Assembly: GCA_022592445.1 (NCBI GenBank) | Contig: JABYQR010000049.1 | Location: 124,001 to 188,000, forward strand | Direction of reading: 5' to 3' | Length of the DNA: 64,000 nt | Origin: Cytidiella melzeri | Taxonomy: Eukaryota > Basidiomycota > Agaricomycetes > Polyporales > Irpicaceae | In this document: positions 48,534 to 61,503 of the stretch, one piece after another | How the letters are laid out: each line of letters begins with the position of its first letter | Position numbering within the stretch: position 1 is the first letter of the stretch | Position numbers and translations under genes: made by a program | Notes under the pieces: model-generated | Told to the model about the DNA's origin: nothing | Seen by the model: only the letters and a program-made list of their open reading frames with translations | The model's database searches: none

Positions 48534-49440
48534 TCACTGCCCGTACAAGTCAAACTCTAATGGTAACATTTGTCCGGGTCCTGTCTGGCTCAGCCATATT
48601 CTCCTCAGTCGACAAGTCGCATACACTTTGACATAAGAAATGTGGGAATATCCGCCTGACGGCACTGGAACCGTGATAGACTTCTGAGAGCGAGATTCTG
48701 CAAGAACTTCGTCATCTGGTTCTGTATCGTCCTGTGATATAAGCGAAGCCGAAGAAAAATGGGGAAGGAGCGAGGGTAAGTTGATGTTGATCGTTGACCA
48801 GGCAGTGAGCGGACGAGTTGAGGCTACAGGGAACGACAAGGGGAGATGTAAGAGCGGCGGAGTTGTCATTTTCAGAGTGGGGTCTCTCTGTAAAAGTAGA
48901 ACAGTCAGTACTGATGTCGTATCGATGCATAAACGATGGAAAGCTCATAACAGTAAGTCCATGTTAGCGTAAGTATCAGATATCGCTCGAGTGAGAATAG
49001 CTATACAGCACCTGAAACGTTGAACAGCGAACTATTCCGATCTTGCGCGCTCTGTCAACAACGCCGACTTCGAACGACCACTCCCTGCCCAGATTTCTAA
49101 CCTGCAAATGTAGCCATGGGTGGTTGAGCCCGAGGTGGACATCTGAAGCAGGACAGCGTATGAATGTCGTGCGTAGAGTTGGTGACTGGATGTGCAACAC
49201 AGTCTGACAGAGGGTATGCCCTTCCGTACCCTCGCCGTCGTCTGCAGCAACGAAAATGGGAGGTGAAATCAGCGTGGCTGGTGCCTGTGGTTCTGGTTTT
49301 GAGGTAACATCGTTGAGCAGACAGATGAACGAGTCGGCGGGAAGAGATTCATCTACGCTCTTTCTGAAGAGGTCAAGACACTCCGACGATGTCGTCGATA
49401 GCAGGGAGACGAGTGCAGGTTGTACTGACGAGGAGAACAT
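48534..49440 (-). CDS. CFA20-domain (DUF667) protein
   Basis: Exon 1 (49012-49440) and exon 2 (48534-48887) join across a 124-nt intron into exactly 260 residues. The sequence follows the CFA20/Bug22 pattern: MFSSSVQPALVSLLST at the start, TTFIRCPASDVHLGLNHPWLHLQV, REWSFEVGVVDRARKIGIVR, then after an acidic insert LTAWSTININLPSLLP, YSHISYVKVYATCRLRRIWLS and LPLEFDLYG. In ciliates and animals this fold belongs to an axonemal inner-junction protein. Here it is diverged and carries an extra acidic insertion (DDTEPDDE). Its role in a fungus without cilia is unknown. It is divergent from the CRH gene (257 bp between starts) and convergent with MSH6 (195 bp between ends). Confidence 0.78.
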
Positions 49441-49697
49441 TGGGAGAAGGCGGTGGCGCTTGGGTGAGTCGGCCGGAATTTCCTATTTGGGGTATGCGCC
49501 GTTCTTGTTTGGTAGGTGATCCTGATGAGATCTAGTACATGAGCAACACCGACGAACAGCCGTTGTCAAACAGAACAAACAGCACAAACCGTTCTTTCTT
49601 CCTTACCACCACTCCTCAGTGCGTATATACCCTGCATTGAGCTTGATTAATACCACCACTCTCCTTTCTTTCACTGTCCCTCACAAACCGAACCAAC
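49441..49697. promoter_or_regulatory. Shared 257-bp divergent promoter (CFA20-like / CRH)
   Basis: The starts of two oppositely oriented genes lie 257 bp apart. A TATATA box at 49624-49629 is about 70 bp upstream of the CRH ATG. Poly-purine and AACA-repeat sequence (AACAGAACAAACAGCACAAAC) fills the middle. Confidence 0.55.
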
Positions 49698-51257
49698 ATG
49701 TTCATTCAACTAGTGGCCGTGGTTGGCCTGCTGTCCGCCTCTGTGTCTCCAGTCTTTGCTCAAGGAGGTCAAGTTTGGTGAGCAGGAAATGTTGTGTCCA
49801 TCTTCGTAGACTAACTGCTTTGCAATAGCAATGCTACAAGTCTCTGTGGGGCCTCAGCGCCGTGTTGTAGTAGGTGTCCATCGACGGTTAGGTAGTGTCA
49901 GTACTATGTGAGAGATCCTGACAACGTTGCGCCAACAGGTGAATACGGTTTCTGTGGCACCGGCAGCGTTGGTATTGTTCCGCATAGTTTACCACGCAGA
50001 GCGCTAACTCTTATATCTTCAGTTTTGCCTCGGAGGTTGCAATCCCTTGTTTTCTCAGTCTCTTGACTCTTGTGCTCCAAGCCCCGTATGTGAGCCTACT
50101 ACTGTAAGAGAATAGCTCTCCTATAGTCGAGATTGCAAGCTCAGGTATTGCAACTTAGCACACGTTCCCTGACCTGTCACGAGTCGCCATGAATGCCTCT
50201 GATTATGATGGCAACGCTACCGCATTCGATTGGGTGTTGGACAAGGGAAATATCTTGAACACCAATGTCTCTGGAGGAGAACTTGGCTTGATCCTAACCG
50301 AGACCAATGGCGGGACGCGCCTTAGCTCCACTCGCTACGTTCACTACGGCACAATTACTGCTCGACGTAAGTGTTCATTTCTGTCGGAAAACCATCCCCA
50401 TACTTATTCATCCGTTTGTTCAGTTAAGACCGGTCGCTGGGCAGGTGTTGTCACTGCGTTTATTACCATGTCGGATGTCAAAGACGAGATTGACTGGGAA
50501 TTTCCTGGCGACGAGACCCTGAATGGACAATCCAACATTTTCTGGCAAGGCGTCGTCCGTGAGTGCGGTACCTATTGATCGTGACGTATCTCATTTTTCT
50601 TGGCAGCTGCACAAACGCAGGGCGAAACACACAATATTTCTAGCGATAGCTTTTCAAATTATCATGATTATACCGCGAGTAAATTTGTACACATTGTTCC
50701 TCTCGCTTGCTGACACTTGTGATTGTCGGCGTAGATTGATTGGAAGCCAGACACACTGACCTGGTCTATAGACAACAACGTCGTTCGCACTTTACAACGG
50801 TCGGATACTGTCGACAGTAAAGGCATTTCTCACTTTCCCAACACTCCGAGTCGCGTACAGCTCAGGTATGCATGACTACCTGCTTTGAATCGTCCGCCTA
50901 CTAACAGTGGATTTTTTTAGTCTCTGGCCAGCTGGTATCAACACATCTGCGCCGGGCACCGTCGCATGGGCTGGTGGCATGATCAACTGGGCTGACCCTG
51001 ATTATGTATCTGCAGGCCATTTCTACGCTCTGGTCCAGTCTGTCAGCATCAAATGCTCCGATCCCGAAAGCGAACCCGCCGATACATCCTCCTACGTATA
51101 CGGCAAGAACACCTCCCTCGATACCCCTAGCGTGGCGTTTTCAAACCTAAGCACAATCAATGCTGCGCGAGGCTTGAGTGGCTTGAGTGGCGAGTCAATA
51201 ATCTTGACCATCGTTTCCACGGTCATTGTCTCCTTATTTGGCGCACTGCTGGCTTGA
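49698..51257 (+). CDS. GH16 CRH-type chitin-glucan transglycosylase with chitin-binding module and GPI anchor
   Basis: This is a secreted cell-wall enzyme that cross-links chitin to beta-glucan. Signal peptide: MFIQLVAVVGLLSASVSPVFA. A Cys-rich chitin-binding segment (CNATSLCGASAPCC, EYGFCGTGS, FCLGGCNPLFSQSLDSC), rebuilt over short introns, precedes the GH16 domain. The catalytic motif is DEIDWEF (Glu-Ile-Asp-Trp-Glu) within FITMSDVKDEIDWEFPGD, followed by SNIFWQGVV, IDWKPDTLTWSIDNNVVRTL, FPNTPSRVQLSLWPAG and WAGGMINWADPD. Several Asn-x-Ser/Thr sites are present. The C-terminus is a hydrophobic GPI-type tail (IILTIVSTVIVSLFGALLA) after a Gly/Ser-rich omega region. Length and order match Crh1/Utr2-type proteins. 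Confidence 0.93.
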
Positions 51258-51446
51258 AGTCAGATGAATGTATTGATTCAGAGGTGTCGAGATGTAATGT
51301 ATTGTGCTGGATGAAAGCACGCGGGAAATACATTGATCAGATGTGCAAAATTGTCTCATAGGCAATAGTCATGGTGTAGCGGTACATTACATAAACAGAA
51401 GAAGTGCGACAGCAAAAAAAAAACAGAACAAATACAGCACAAGACT

Positions 51447-54400
51447 TCACTCTTGCATCGAGGTCAAAGAAGGATGAGAGTCTACCATCACTACGCTCTC
51501 ATCGCCTAACTCTCCAAAACTCTCCCTAAACTCATCCAGCAACTCCTTAGTTTCATCAACGACCGCCTGCAAAGCGTCATTCTTCGACCATGCTGCGGCT
51601 TCGAAGTCCATTCCGTCGTCGGTGACGTAGTCCGAACCGGGCCTTGGAAGCAAGGCGGGGTAGTATCCCATAAGATACTGTACAATCCGGATACGCTTAT
51701 AGGTCATTGTTGTCAAGAGATGGGACGATACGAACACCTCTTTCGCAAGGCTCTTGGCACTAGCCACCCTCGTTTCTACCGTGTCTGCAGCGGACGACGT
51801 AGGCTTAGCAACGCTTGGCCCAACCGAAGAATCGACTGGACCCAGATGCACAATCTTCAGGCCGATGGATTCCTCAGCCATCCTTCCGGAAGGCGAGATA
51901 GGACTGGGCATTCGTGCGTATCCGGCCTGTCTTAGGTCCACGCTGCGAGACGGTGTGAGCGAGGACGAAACCGCTGTAGAGTCGTTCATCGGAGGGAAAG
52001 ATGCTGAGCCAGTGAGGTATACTGAATTGCGCGGCGTTGAGGCAGCCGATGATTGGGCACTAGGGTTGTACATGCTTCTCCGAGGTTTTGAGAAGACTGA
52101 GGAAAACCGACGTCCACTAGCTCGCGATGAGCTACTGAGGGGTGCGGTCCCCTGTAAACGAAGCTCTGCTGCCAGGCTGGCAATGCGCTCCTGAGCGAAA
52201 ATACGCATTTGAATCATTAAAGGGCTTCGTCTCAGCCAACACCATTCGATCATTGACCAGACCAGATAGTCAATGATGCGAGGAGAATTGAAACCCGAGC
52301 GACCGTGCATAGATACGCTGGACGGGAACGTGAACAAGCTCTGCGGTTCGCCGAAAGTGCTGGTTCTGGGAGAAAAAGCAGGAGATGGCGGTTCTGAGTA
52401 CTCCCGTGTTCGAAGCGCAAACATAGCGTCGCCGTCAGCCAAAAGGGACTTGATGGCACTGCCGAGCTGTACCCATATGCCACGCGAAGCCGCAGAAATA
52501 TCCTCTTCCGCTCTAATGATGATGACTTTGACCACCTGCAACGCTATGCAGAGGGTCTTCACCGACGGGGGAATGATGTCACTAATGTCTTGCTCTGCAG
52601 ACTTGCGACGTTCGTGATAAGGTGACGGAGATTCCTTCTCTGATTGAGCGCCGATATCCTTCTCGCATGCAGATAACGCAAGGTTGAGCAACCGCAGCCA
52701 AGTTTTGGAGAATAGATCTCGTCGGCCTCCTTCGGCCCACTGGCTTTCAGCAACGATGTCCCCAGAGGTCCTCAGGGATAACGCGATGGGAAGCACAACA
52801 CCGCCAAGGAAGTTATGAGTGAGGGGGCGTTTTTCCAGCTCTGCTACAATATCGGCTCCGTCCATGGTGAGTGCGTCAACTACCAGCTTGATTAGAGGGA
52901 TGCGTAGGGGTAAAGTGAAAAGCACGTCCTCGGAAGCTGATTTTGCGCAGGCTGTGAGTCCGATACTGCAGTACTGAGTAATCAGTCGTGCAAAGGCCAG
53001 GTCACTAGCATAAACAGGGTTTGTCGCAACCTGGTGGAGGATTTCATATATCCCCGACAGGTCAAGGACGTGTATGTAGGTGCTGCAGAGCGGAGCAAGA
53101 GATGCCAGATAAGCTGCCACTTCCTTCACATCAGGGGTAGTTTCTTCTCGGATAAGAAGTGCCCGCATGAGGTCGGTGAGAAATGTAGCGACCTTAGGAG
53201 CACTGGAGCGCGAGTCCTTCATCACGGATCTCACTAGCTCTACCACGCGCGCCGTAGTCATAGGGGTCACCTGCCCGCCAGCCACTAAGAACGCCACTAC
53301 CAGGTGAAAGAATTCGAGCCTCATACGGAGGAGGCTACTTGGGGCAGAGTTATGGGATCCTGGGGCATTTTCGACCATGGCCTCGTATTCTGATTGCTCG
53401 ACGGACTGCATAGATTCAGCGTTCGCGCCCTTCTGTCGGCCTGTTGCTCTTGTTAATAGTATACCGCCAAGCGCATCCACACCACTTCTCAGGACGGTCT
53501 GGACCGATCTCGAAATACCATAGAGGTGTGGCGTGAGCGCGCGTAAAAACATAAGGAACTGCTCCGCTCTTTGTATGCCGGGGTTGTGAGCTATGACAGT
53601 AAGAAGCAGTCGGACTAAGTCATCCATCTTCAAGCGCTTCCCCTCGTAGCCTTCCACTGTAGGTAAAGAGAGTGCTGTGGTATCTTGACTACCTCGAGGG
53701 CGCCTCAACGAAGCTAGGAAAGTTTGTGGCACTTCCTCAGCCATAGCCACCATGAGTGCCTCCTTTTCTTGCGTCTTGTTCATGTCGTGAATGCCCGCCG
53801 CATCCGAAGTAAAAGCGGCAGCTCCTGATCTCAGGGAAATGAATAGTGTTGCGAGACCATCGGCAACCCATGTGCTGTCTGATGCAGGATATGAGAAAAT
53901 TGGACCCAGCGCATCGAAAGATTGGAAGACGAAAGACTCTTGATGGAGAGCGTAGAAACGTTCAGTGGCGTACGCTATCGCTTGTCGAACGTGAATATGT
54001 TGCTCCGCTTCGACGAAGACCTTGACAACAGCCGGCATGAATAGCATGTATCCCCCTCCAGATACGAACAACCGTTTGAAGCGTGTGGCTGCAATCATAT
54101 ACGCTGTGTAGCAAAATTTAGCAGTAGCATATACAACTCTCACTTCAGGACGTACCTAGCATCACGTGGGATATGATACCGATGTCGTCCTTATGAGTCA
54201 ATAGGACGCGATTTAGGCCATCTACTAGCACAGCGAGTTCGTTCCTGTCGTTTAGATGGCGGGACATGCATTGCAGCATTTGCTGTATCAGGAGCACATA
54301 GCTCCGCGCCAGCGTTAAAGAGAGAGCGAGTACAGTGCAGTCAGCGGACGTTCGTGGACTGGCAGAAAGTCGTGTTCGTTCTGGCACCATGTCCTTCAGC

Positions 54401-57400
54401 GACAGGTTCATCTCCGTTTCTGTTCGAGAGAGGGAAGGTAACTGGAAGCCTGATATGTTCTTGCGGATGACCTTGATATCCTGGGGATTGCGTCGTAGCA
54501 TGTTGACGAACAACAAATTCTGCGACGTTCTAATGAGCACCATGGACACGAGAGAAGGGGGCACGGATTCAAAAGGATTCCACTCCGCAGGAAGAGATTG
54601 CGGAAACATCGGACCAGCGGGAGCGGTGGATGGGAACCACAGAGATCCGGATGGAATAATGAAGGCATCGACCTTATTCCGACGTAGTTCACGCAACGAG
54701 ATCTTGTTCACTTGAGGCAAAAGCTTTGCTATGGAGGGTAACGCGTAAGCGTAGCTACGAAGTGGATCTGGACTTTCAGCGTGGCGTGCTGTTGACTTCA
54801 GGAGACCAGTGAGGTGGTTGAGGACATGATGAGCCATGCCGGGAGGTAGGGTATGTCTAACATGCAAGAACAGCCTGAGTGTTGTGATTGCGCAGACAAG
54901 GCTGTCGTTGTCGCCAGTGATCAATTGGAAGACGTGCCGAGAGAGAAGTGTTGGGTCGTCTCGCATGAAATCAATGATGATGCTGCGCGCCGCATTCGCC
55001 ACGATGAAGTCGCTATCGTTGATCATGAATGCTATTCTAGGGAAAAGGCTGAGCAATGCTGGGACGAAAACAGGTCTCCTCTTTCCCCCAAAACGATTGC
55101 CAGAAGTTGAGTCCTGTCGCCAAAGAGAAGTGTTGCCAGATGGAGATTTGCTAGGTGACGGCTCCGGACTCGGACTTGGACTTGGGAGTTCCATCGCAGC
55201 GACATCGTCCGCATTTTCAGAAAGCATCCTATCCAACTGCTGGGTCGGCAGTAATGACATCGGAGTACGGATTCGTTGCAATTGATGGTCGATGACGCGG
55301 TCTTCTTGGGCCCATCCGATCTCTGAAAGTCTTCTTCTCAGTTCTAATGGGATGACATAACCATTGATGTCTTTATATTCTTCCGTATCGTCTTCGTGAA
55401 CGAATGTGCTGCTCCCAATATCTGTGGCAACAAACAAGACAGGTGGTCGCTGTAGCCTAAATGGCCGTCTGTGGTTGCGATCCAAAATCACGTCTTGAGA
55501 GAGCAATTGGAAGCGCCAAGTGGATAATATAGCTATCCGTTCCAGGGCACGTCGGCGAACACCTGGTTCAGCGCTGTTGTAACGCGTCAGCACAATTCGT
55601 GCTGTCCATTCGGCACGCACCTCTGGAAATCAGTCTCGACCAGGCTAGTGAATCCCCCAGGATCCTTTTCAGCGAAGTGCATAAGTAAGAAACACGACTG
55701 TCGTATTGATGAGTTTACTGCAGTATTCTAAAGTGCCAGCTTGGGCAACTGACCGGCGCTATGATATCTGCGTTAGTATCAGAGAAACACGTCCTCCAAA
55801 GGACAGGTCCAAGCTGCAGATAACTGCAGTCTGTGATCATGCCGGATACTGTGACCAGAAGATTCAAGAATGGCGCTTTGAAAGCTCGGGATGCTTGCGT
55901 CATGAAGTTAAGCCTAGACTTGAGAAACTCTTCCATTCCTTCGGTGTTTCCGGCCTTTTCAGAGGCTTGCCGCTCAAGGACGCTGGCAGTATTCGCAGTG
56001 GATTTGCGCTACGTCATGTCTTAATGGAGTAAGACTTCCAACGAGGAACGACGTGCCTTAGACCTCAGAACCGCATCTCTGGTTTGCGTGGCACGGTAGA
56101 TCGCTTCTAACTGTTGAAAGATTGCAATCTCAGGCGCCGTACTGGTGGCAGCCGCGTAGCCTTCTTGATCTTCATGTTGCGTCTTCCACGAGAGCACCCA
56201 AGAGATCACGGAGGAGAGCCAGTTCGCCCTGTTTGTTCTTTGTAGTAGAGAGTTACGTTGAGTGGCTTTTCAAAACTCACGGTTTCGTAGAGCGGGTAAG
56301 CAGACGTATCTGTCTGAACAGAGAGCACAGCAGAAACCTTTGAGGTTCTGCGACCGGCAAGGTTGTTTCCTGCAAAACCAGTTATTACATGTCTCGAAAA
56401 TCGTCCAGGTGACTTCACCCTAGCTTCGATGACTACGCCAAGTCGCGTTTCAAGAGAGGCTGCAAATTTTGTAACGGCTGCCGTCTGCGCAAGTGGCTAA
56501 TTGAGCTAATGATCAAACTGACCAGACAGCCTGTTTACTTACTGCAGATATGTCCTTAATGCCACACGCAAGCCGAACCCGCTCCAGCAGCTCTAGAGTC
56601 AACACCAACTGACCAATGCGAGGCTTGTTTGCTGCCGAACCTTCGCCTGTCGAGCTTGATTTTGGTGCGACGACATTACTGGTAAGAGCAACAGACATCA
56701 TGTCGGGATCTCTAGTCCAAAAGTCCGGCATGAACTTGCTTAGAGCATTCAGTACCATGAGCTGTTGCACTACCGTGGCGTCTTTGTTCGCAGCGGCACA
56801 AGTAAAAAGTGGTTTGTAGAATATTTTCGGATATGCTCGCGAAACTGATTCCAGAAAATGGGAGAGTGATGCAGACGGCAACGAGGGAGGGTCTAGAGAC
56901 ATGCGCTGCTCTAATGTAAGATTACAAGCTGAATACGTAGCTGGAACTCACCTCATAGATAAGCGGCAAAACCGTAGTAAGCGTGAGACCTTGCAGTTCG
57001 TCGGGAAGCTGGCTCACGAATGCCGGAACTATGCGTAGAATGGACGGCCACGGTTCGTCAGCGATCTGTGAGTACTGGCGTTGGTACATCTGCTGCAGAC
57101 GATGACGAGCTGCTCACGATGTTCTGCACTGTCGTCTGCACATCGGCCTTCCAATCTGGCTTATATTGCAACCAGTCACACAGTTGAGAAAGAACAAAGC
57201 TTAGCTGCTCTCCGTCTTGCATATGAAGCAACTCTAGTGTCAGACGAACGGCCTCGCGCCTGAGCTGACCAGCATCTTCTTCGCGAACTCGTTCAAGCTC
57301 AGGAAAAACCCGCGTTCGGAGAATGGCAATAATAGTAACGCTGTCCTCGTCTGAATTGGCTTTTGATGAGGACAACAGGTTGCGAATTGCAGGGAGAAAT

Positions 57401-59031
57401 GTATTGAGCTTGCGCCATTGTGCACACGCATACAGCGGCGTCACTCTTGCTATGCTTCCCAGTACGGGCCAGTATTCCTGCACAAATCGTTCACCAGACT
57501 TTTCCTGGAAGTAGGTGAGACACGCACCTGTAGAAGTGTCCGTAATACCCACCGTCTCTCGCGTTCAGAGCCTGAAGAAAGACACCGGATGACACTCTCT
57601 GCAACTAGGATCTCCCGAAGCAAGTCGTCGTTGTCGTTACTTGTGAACCGTACGCCGTACTCTTTCTCTACAGCTGATTTTGAAAGGGGTCCGCAACTGC
57701 CAGCGCGGATAGCAGACACAAATCCTATGACAGACCGAAACTCTACACTTGAGCGCGGAGAAAGTGAAAGTAAATATGCCAGCGAGAATAAATTCTGCAG
57801 TAGAGACTGTAGGGCACTAGGAGAATCAGCTGTGAAGGTCTTGTCTTTCGAGAAAATGATTGATGAAAGAGTTCCCAGTATTCTTCCTCTTGAAGATGAG
57901 TACACTGACGCCGCTTTACAACACCAGATACAGCGCTCTATCTCGTTCTAAAGAAAAGCAGACACGTTCAGCCTTTGATTCACTAGGTGCGCGAAGGACA
58001 CTTACCTCTATAGAGGTGGCCTTCCACGTCCTGATCGTATATTCGAAAGTCTCTACAGCCGTGGCCTGCTCGTTCTCTATGGACGTTCCGGGTAAAGGAG
58101 ATAGGAACGGGACCAACAGGGTCGACAGGACCAACTTCTCGTGAGGGAGGTCTCGCGGCCGATTTAAGGACATGGCAGACGTGAGAGCACGTGCAATATG
58201 CACGATGGATATCGGCAGACGAGCCGGCGGGATTATTGTCTGCATGGATGGTGGTCTCCTCAGGCCATGTATACGAGTCCCTGTGGAAAGAATGGAGGCT
58301 GCAGAACTAGCTGGTGCCTGTAACGATGTAGTGGAGTTGGCGAAAGGGAGGTATAGTGATGACCCGAGTGTGGACGTCGGCTCCCGGTCAGTCTTCGTCT
58401 GCTGAGCGGCCTCAGCGTAGCGACATTCCCAACATGCTACCTTGATAGCCTCGGCGAACCTCCTAGTCTCTCCTTGCTGCTGAGTTTGTGCTGTTTCCAC
58501 TACTTGTCTGAAGGCCTTCTTTTGCCCAAATATCTGCGCCCTCGGCGTGGATGATCGTGCTGGCAACCCTGCGCTATCGAGGACAGAATCGACACTGCTG
58601 CTGACAGAAGGCAACACGTGATGTCGAACAGTTTGCCAGCGTCGCTTCGAGGGAGAGCCAACCGGCGTATCTGTGCTGTCCGTCGTTCTGAAAGTATGCT
58701 TGTCCAAGTCAAGAGGCGCAGGCCTTGAAATGACTTTTCCTTTCTTCCCCCTGAGGTCGGGTACATGTTCGCCACCCTCGTCTTGCGGCTCCGGCGAAGT
58801 TACGAGTGGTTTCTCTGTCCACCGCTCGTCGTCGAGGTGCAGGTCACCTGAACACTCCGCGATGGGCTTCACCGTTAGAGTCATCTGGGATTGAAGAGTA
58901 CCGGCATCGCTGGGGGTGTCATCTGCCTCTAGTGTGGATCTTTCCTTTCGTACTGAGTCGAACGAGAACAAACGACGTGGTGCGGGCCTTCCTCCGACTG
59001 GTTTGCTGGCACCTTCCTGACGTCGGCGCAT
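51447..59031 (-). CDS. Very large helical-repeat protein, tentatively UNC80-like
   Basis: The start ATG at 59031 (MRRRQEGASKPVGGRP) opens a Ser/Pro-rich, charged N-terminus. The rest is a long alpha-solenoid-like sequence with no enzyme motif. Exons seen: about 58,016-59,031; a short stretch to 57,500; 57,060-57,530; 56,520-56,902; 56,000-56,400; 54,156-55,620; 51,447-54,113. The last two are joined across a 42-nt intron (54,114-54,155) with the frame kept. Well-ordered blocks include FRQVVETAQTQQQGETRRF, LDRNHRRPFRLQRPPVLFV, DINGYVIPLELRRRLSEIGW, RTPMSLLPTQQLDRM and AEQFLMFLRALTPHLYGISR. The pattern reminds me of fungal homologues of UNC80, an ion-channel accessory protein, but I cannot verify that. 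About 2,200-2,300 residues overall. Confidence 0.6.
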
Positions 59032-59659
59032 GAGCGTGTCTTTAGTAAGTAGCCGAAATGCTAGTTCTTAAAGCAGAGGCAGTGGTAGAAATCTACAAGG
59101 TCGTCAATGTTGTGTACTCTCGATACGGTACTTGCAATGGAACATTGGACGCGACTATTACGTAATAGCGCACAGATTTCCTGTAAGTTGGCGAAATGCC
59201 TGATGTCATGTCTTTGCGACTCAATGACTCGTATCATTCATAGCAAGTATGGGTTCAAAGAACATCGGAAGAATGAACATACGTATTCGAACAGAGCAAT
59301 ACAATTATTGGGGTTCTTGTACACAATTTTACGAAACAACATGTACGGAATACTACACAGTGCAGAAGGGTTACTTGAGTCCGCTGGTCGAGAATGTAAA
59401 GGAAGGAATTCGAGATACGCAACGATTGCAATGCGGCGGGCAACGCGTTGTATACTGATGGAAACTTGGAATGTCATAGACGGCCATGACGATATTAGAA
59501 GATGCTGTAGGATTGACAGGAAGGTTGTAGGGGATCCGCCCGTTGCGCGGTTGAGCCTGCACGTTATTGACGAGGACACCGCAGATTATTCGAACCGAAG
59601 GAGGGAACAGAAGCAGACTAAGGCATAGCAAGGCATCCAGGAGCGAGCGAGCAAGGGTA
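59032..59659. other. Intergenic region, nothing recognised
   Basis: This is the upstream region of the large gene and the 3' flank of the RRM gene. A plus-strand frame at 59107-59628 overlaps it but has no protein-like features. Confidence 0.5.
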
Positions 59660-61503
59660 TCAAGCAGTGAAAGACGAGCGCAGGGAGGTTGATGCGAAGG
59701 AAGCCATGTTCCGGTTTGAGCACGCTTGAAGTCCTGAGAAAACCCCGAGATGGAGTCCAGTGATGCTACAAGAGTATGAGGGTGCGTCATACACTATGCA
59801 GCCAGCGCACTTACTCTGAAGGCGCAGAGCGAGGCCTATGGGTAACAAAAGGTAAACCGTACAAATCTGAGCTAGAGGCCATGTCTGAGCGTAAGGCGGA
59901 AGCCTCCAAGAACGGCGAATTATTCCTGGTTACGACACTCGCAACATTGATTCTGCTGATACGAGTGGGGTTCGGCAGGCCTTCCATAAGAGGCGGTGCA
60001 AGGTGACTAGGGGCATACGCGCGCTCTGCAAGGAAAGGCGCTGCCAGAGGGTTCAAACCGGTCTTCGCGTTGAACTTGCACCGGGGCCAACCATCCAAGT
60101 CAGAGTCGACCGGAGGCCGGTTCGGTTGGACATATTGTGCGTGCACGGGCTGAGAGGTATAGCGCTGTCCTCGTAACATATCAAGAGCTTCTTGTGCTTG
60201 AGACGCAGTTTTGTATTCGACGAAGACTGTAACCGTTCCTTCTTCACAATTCTCCGATACGATCTTGAGGTCAACAATTTCGCCGAAGGGGCACAAGAGG
60301 GGATGCAAGTCGGTGACTTGTGAAAACAGAACAGAAGGTAGGTTAGTCACTAGCAGGGCTGGTACGGGACTAGGAACCGGCGTAATCTGTTGGATCTGAT
60401 TTTCAATGGCAGGTCTCGCAGGTCCAGAAGTTTCAGAGGTGCAAGCTAGGTCCATAGTATGAGAGTCGAACATCTGCTCGGTGCTGGAGGTATTCTGAGC
60501 CTGTTGAGAGAGGACTAGGGTACGGTCGCCACCATCCAGAAAGCCTGCGGTAATGCGAGTGAGTATGCGAAGGATGGCTAAACCACTGAAACTACCTTGC
60601 GAGCGCTGCACTACTGCCCAAGAGACGTCAATGGTGTGCCCTCTATCAGGGGTGTCAGTACCGTGAGCTAGCTCTTCTTGTGAAAAGGCGAACTTTATTT
60701 CCCTTCGGCTCAACGCATCCATGGCAAGTTTAGCTTCCCTGTGGGTAGCCATGACGACGAAGCCACGACGACGAGAAGCGTTGTCAACTGTTGCAAGGAT
60801 TACCGCGTGCGCGACATTGCCGTATCGAGAAAATATGTCGACGAAGTCCGATCTAGTCCTTAATCAGCACAAAACGTCGCCAATACGAAGAAACCTGTGA
60901 CTCACTTCGTTAGGTCGAAAGGCAACCCGAGAACATACAGATTGCGACGTCCATCACTGTGTTTGGCCTCCTTGGGCTGACGGCAAGATACGATGTTGCC
61001 AGCGGGGGACACAGTGCTGCATGTATGGAGTGTTTAACCACAAGACGCTGATAGCGAGTTGAAAATGTCATGAAATATAACTTACATTTGTACCCCAGAT
61101 ACGGTATAACCTGTCATACACAGTGCTTTTCTATATGTTGCCCTGTTTAACTGCACAAACAAAACCAACGACGACAGGGACTGACTTTGCCGCATCGGAG
61201 GTAGGGAACTCGAGTTCGATGACGCGACGCTTCATATCGTCGACAAACTCGTCGCATCTGCGCACGTCCCCTGGACACCGATGAGCTGAGTAGCAAGTAG
61301 TCACATTGGGAGGAGCTAGATACCTATCAGAGCTGAGAACAACTTCACGATCTCTTGCTGAGTAGCTGCAAGCGTACGTTCGAAGAGTCAGGCTCACTAG
61401 CACAGTTCTGGAGTTGTTACGGACCTGCAGAGGGTACATTTTCAACCTTTACCGCGTACATCTGACCGGCGAACTTGAAGACGGGGTTGGGCGAGACTGC
61501 CAT
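59660..61503 (-). CDS. RNA-binding protein with two RRM domains
   Basis: The start ATG at 61503 gives MAVSPNPVFKFAGQMYAVKVENVP. After short exons, RRM1 spans an intron: RRNLYVLGLPFDLT (RNP2) and SRRRGFVVMATHREAKLAMDAL (RNP1 region, about 60,700-60,950). RRM2 is ALLVTNLPSVLFSQ, LHPLLCPFGEIVDLKIV, EGTVTVFVEYKTASQAQEALDML (about 60,160-60,370). A Pro-rich tail follows (NRPPVDSDLDGWPRCKFN, NPTRISRIN). The unspliced frame stops at 59811. That TAA overlaps a perfect donor (GAGTAAGTG), and splicing to the acceptor near 59,775 adds DITGLHLGVFSGLQACS...RSSFTA and ends at 59660. I prefer the spliced end. Target RNAs cannot be inferred. Confidence 0.8.

Noticed and set aside
59107..59628. 173-residue plus-strand ORF between the large gene and the RRM gene
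   Set aside because: Cys/Arg/Tyr-rich with no ordered blocks or family likeness.
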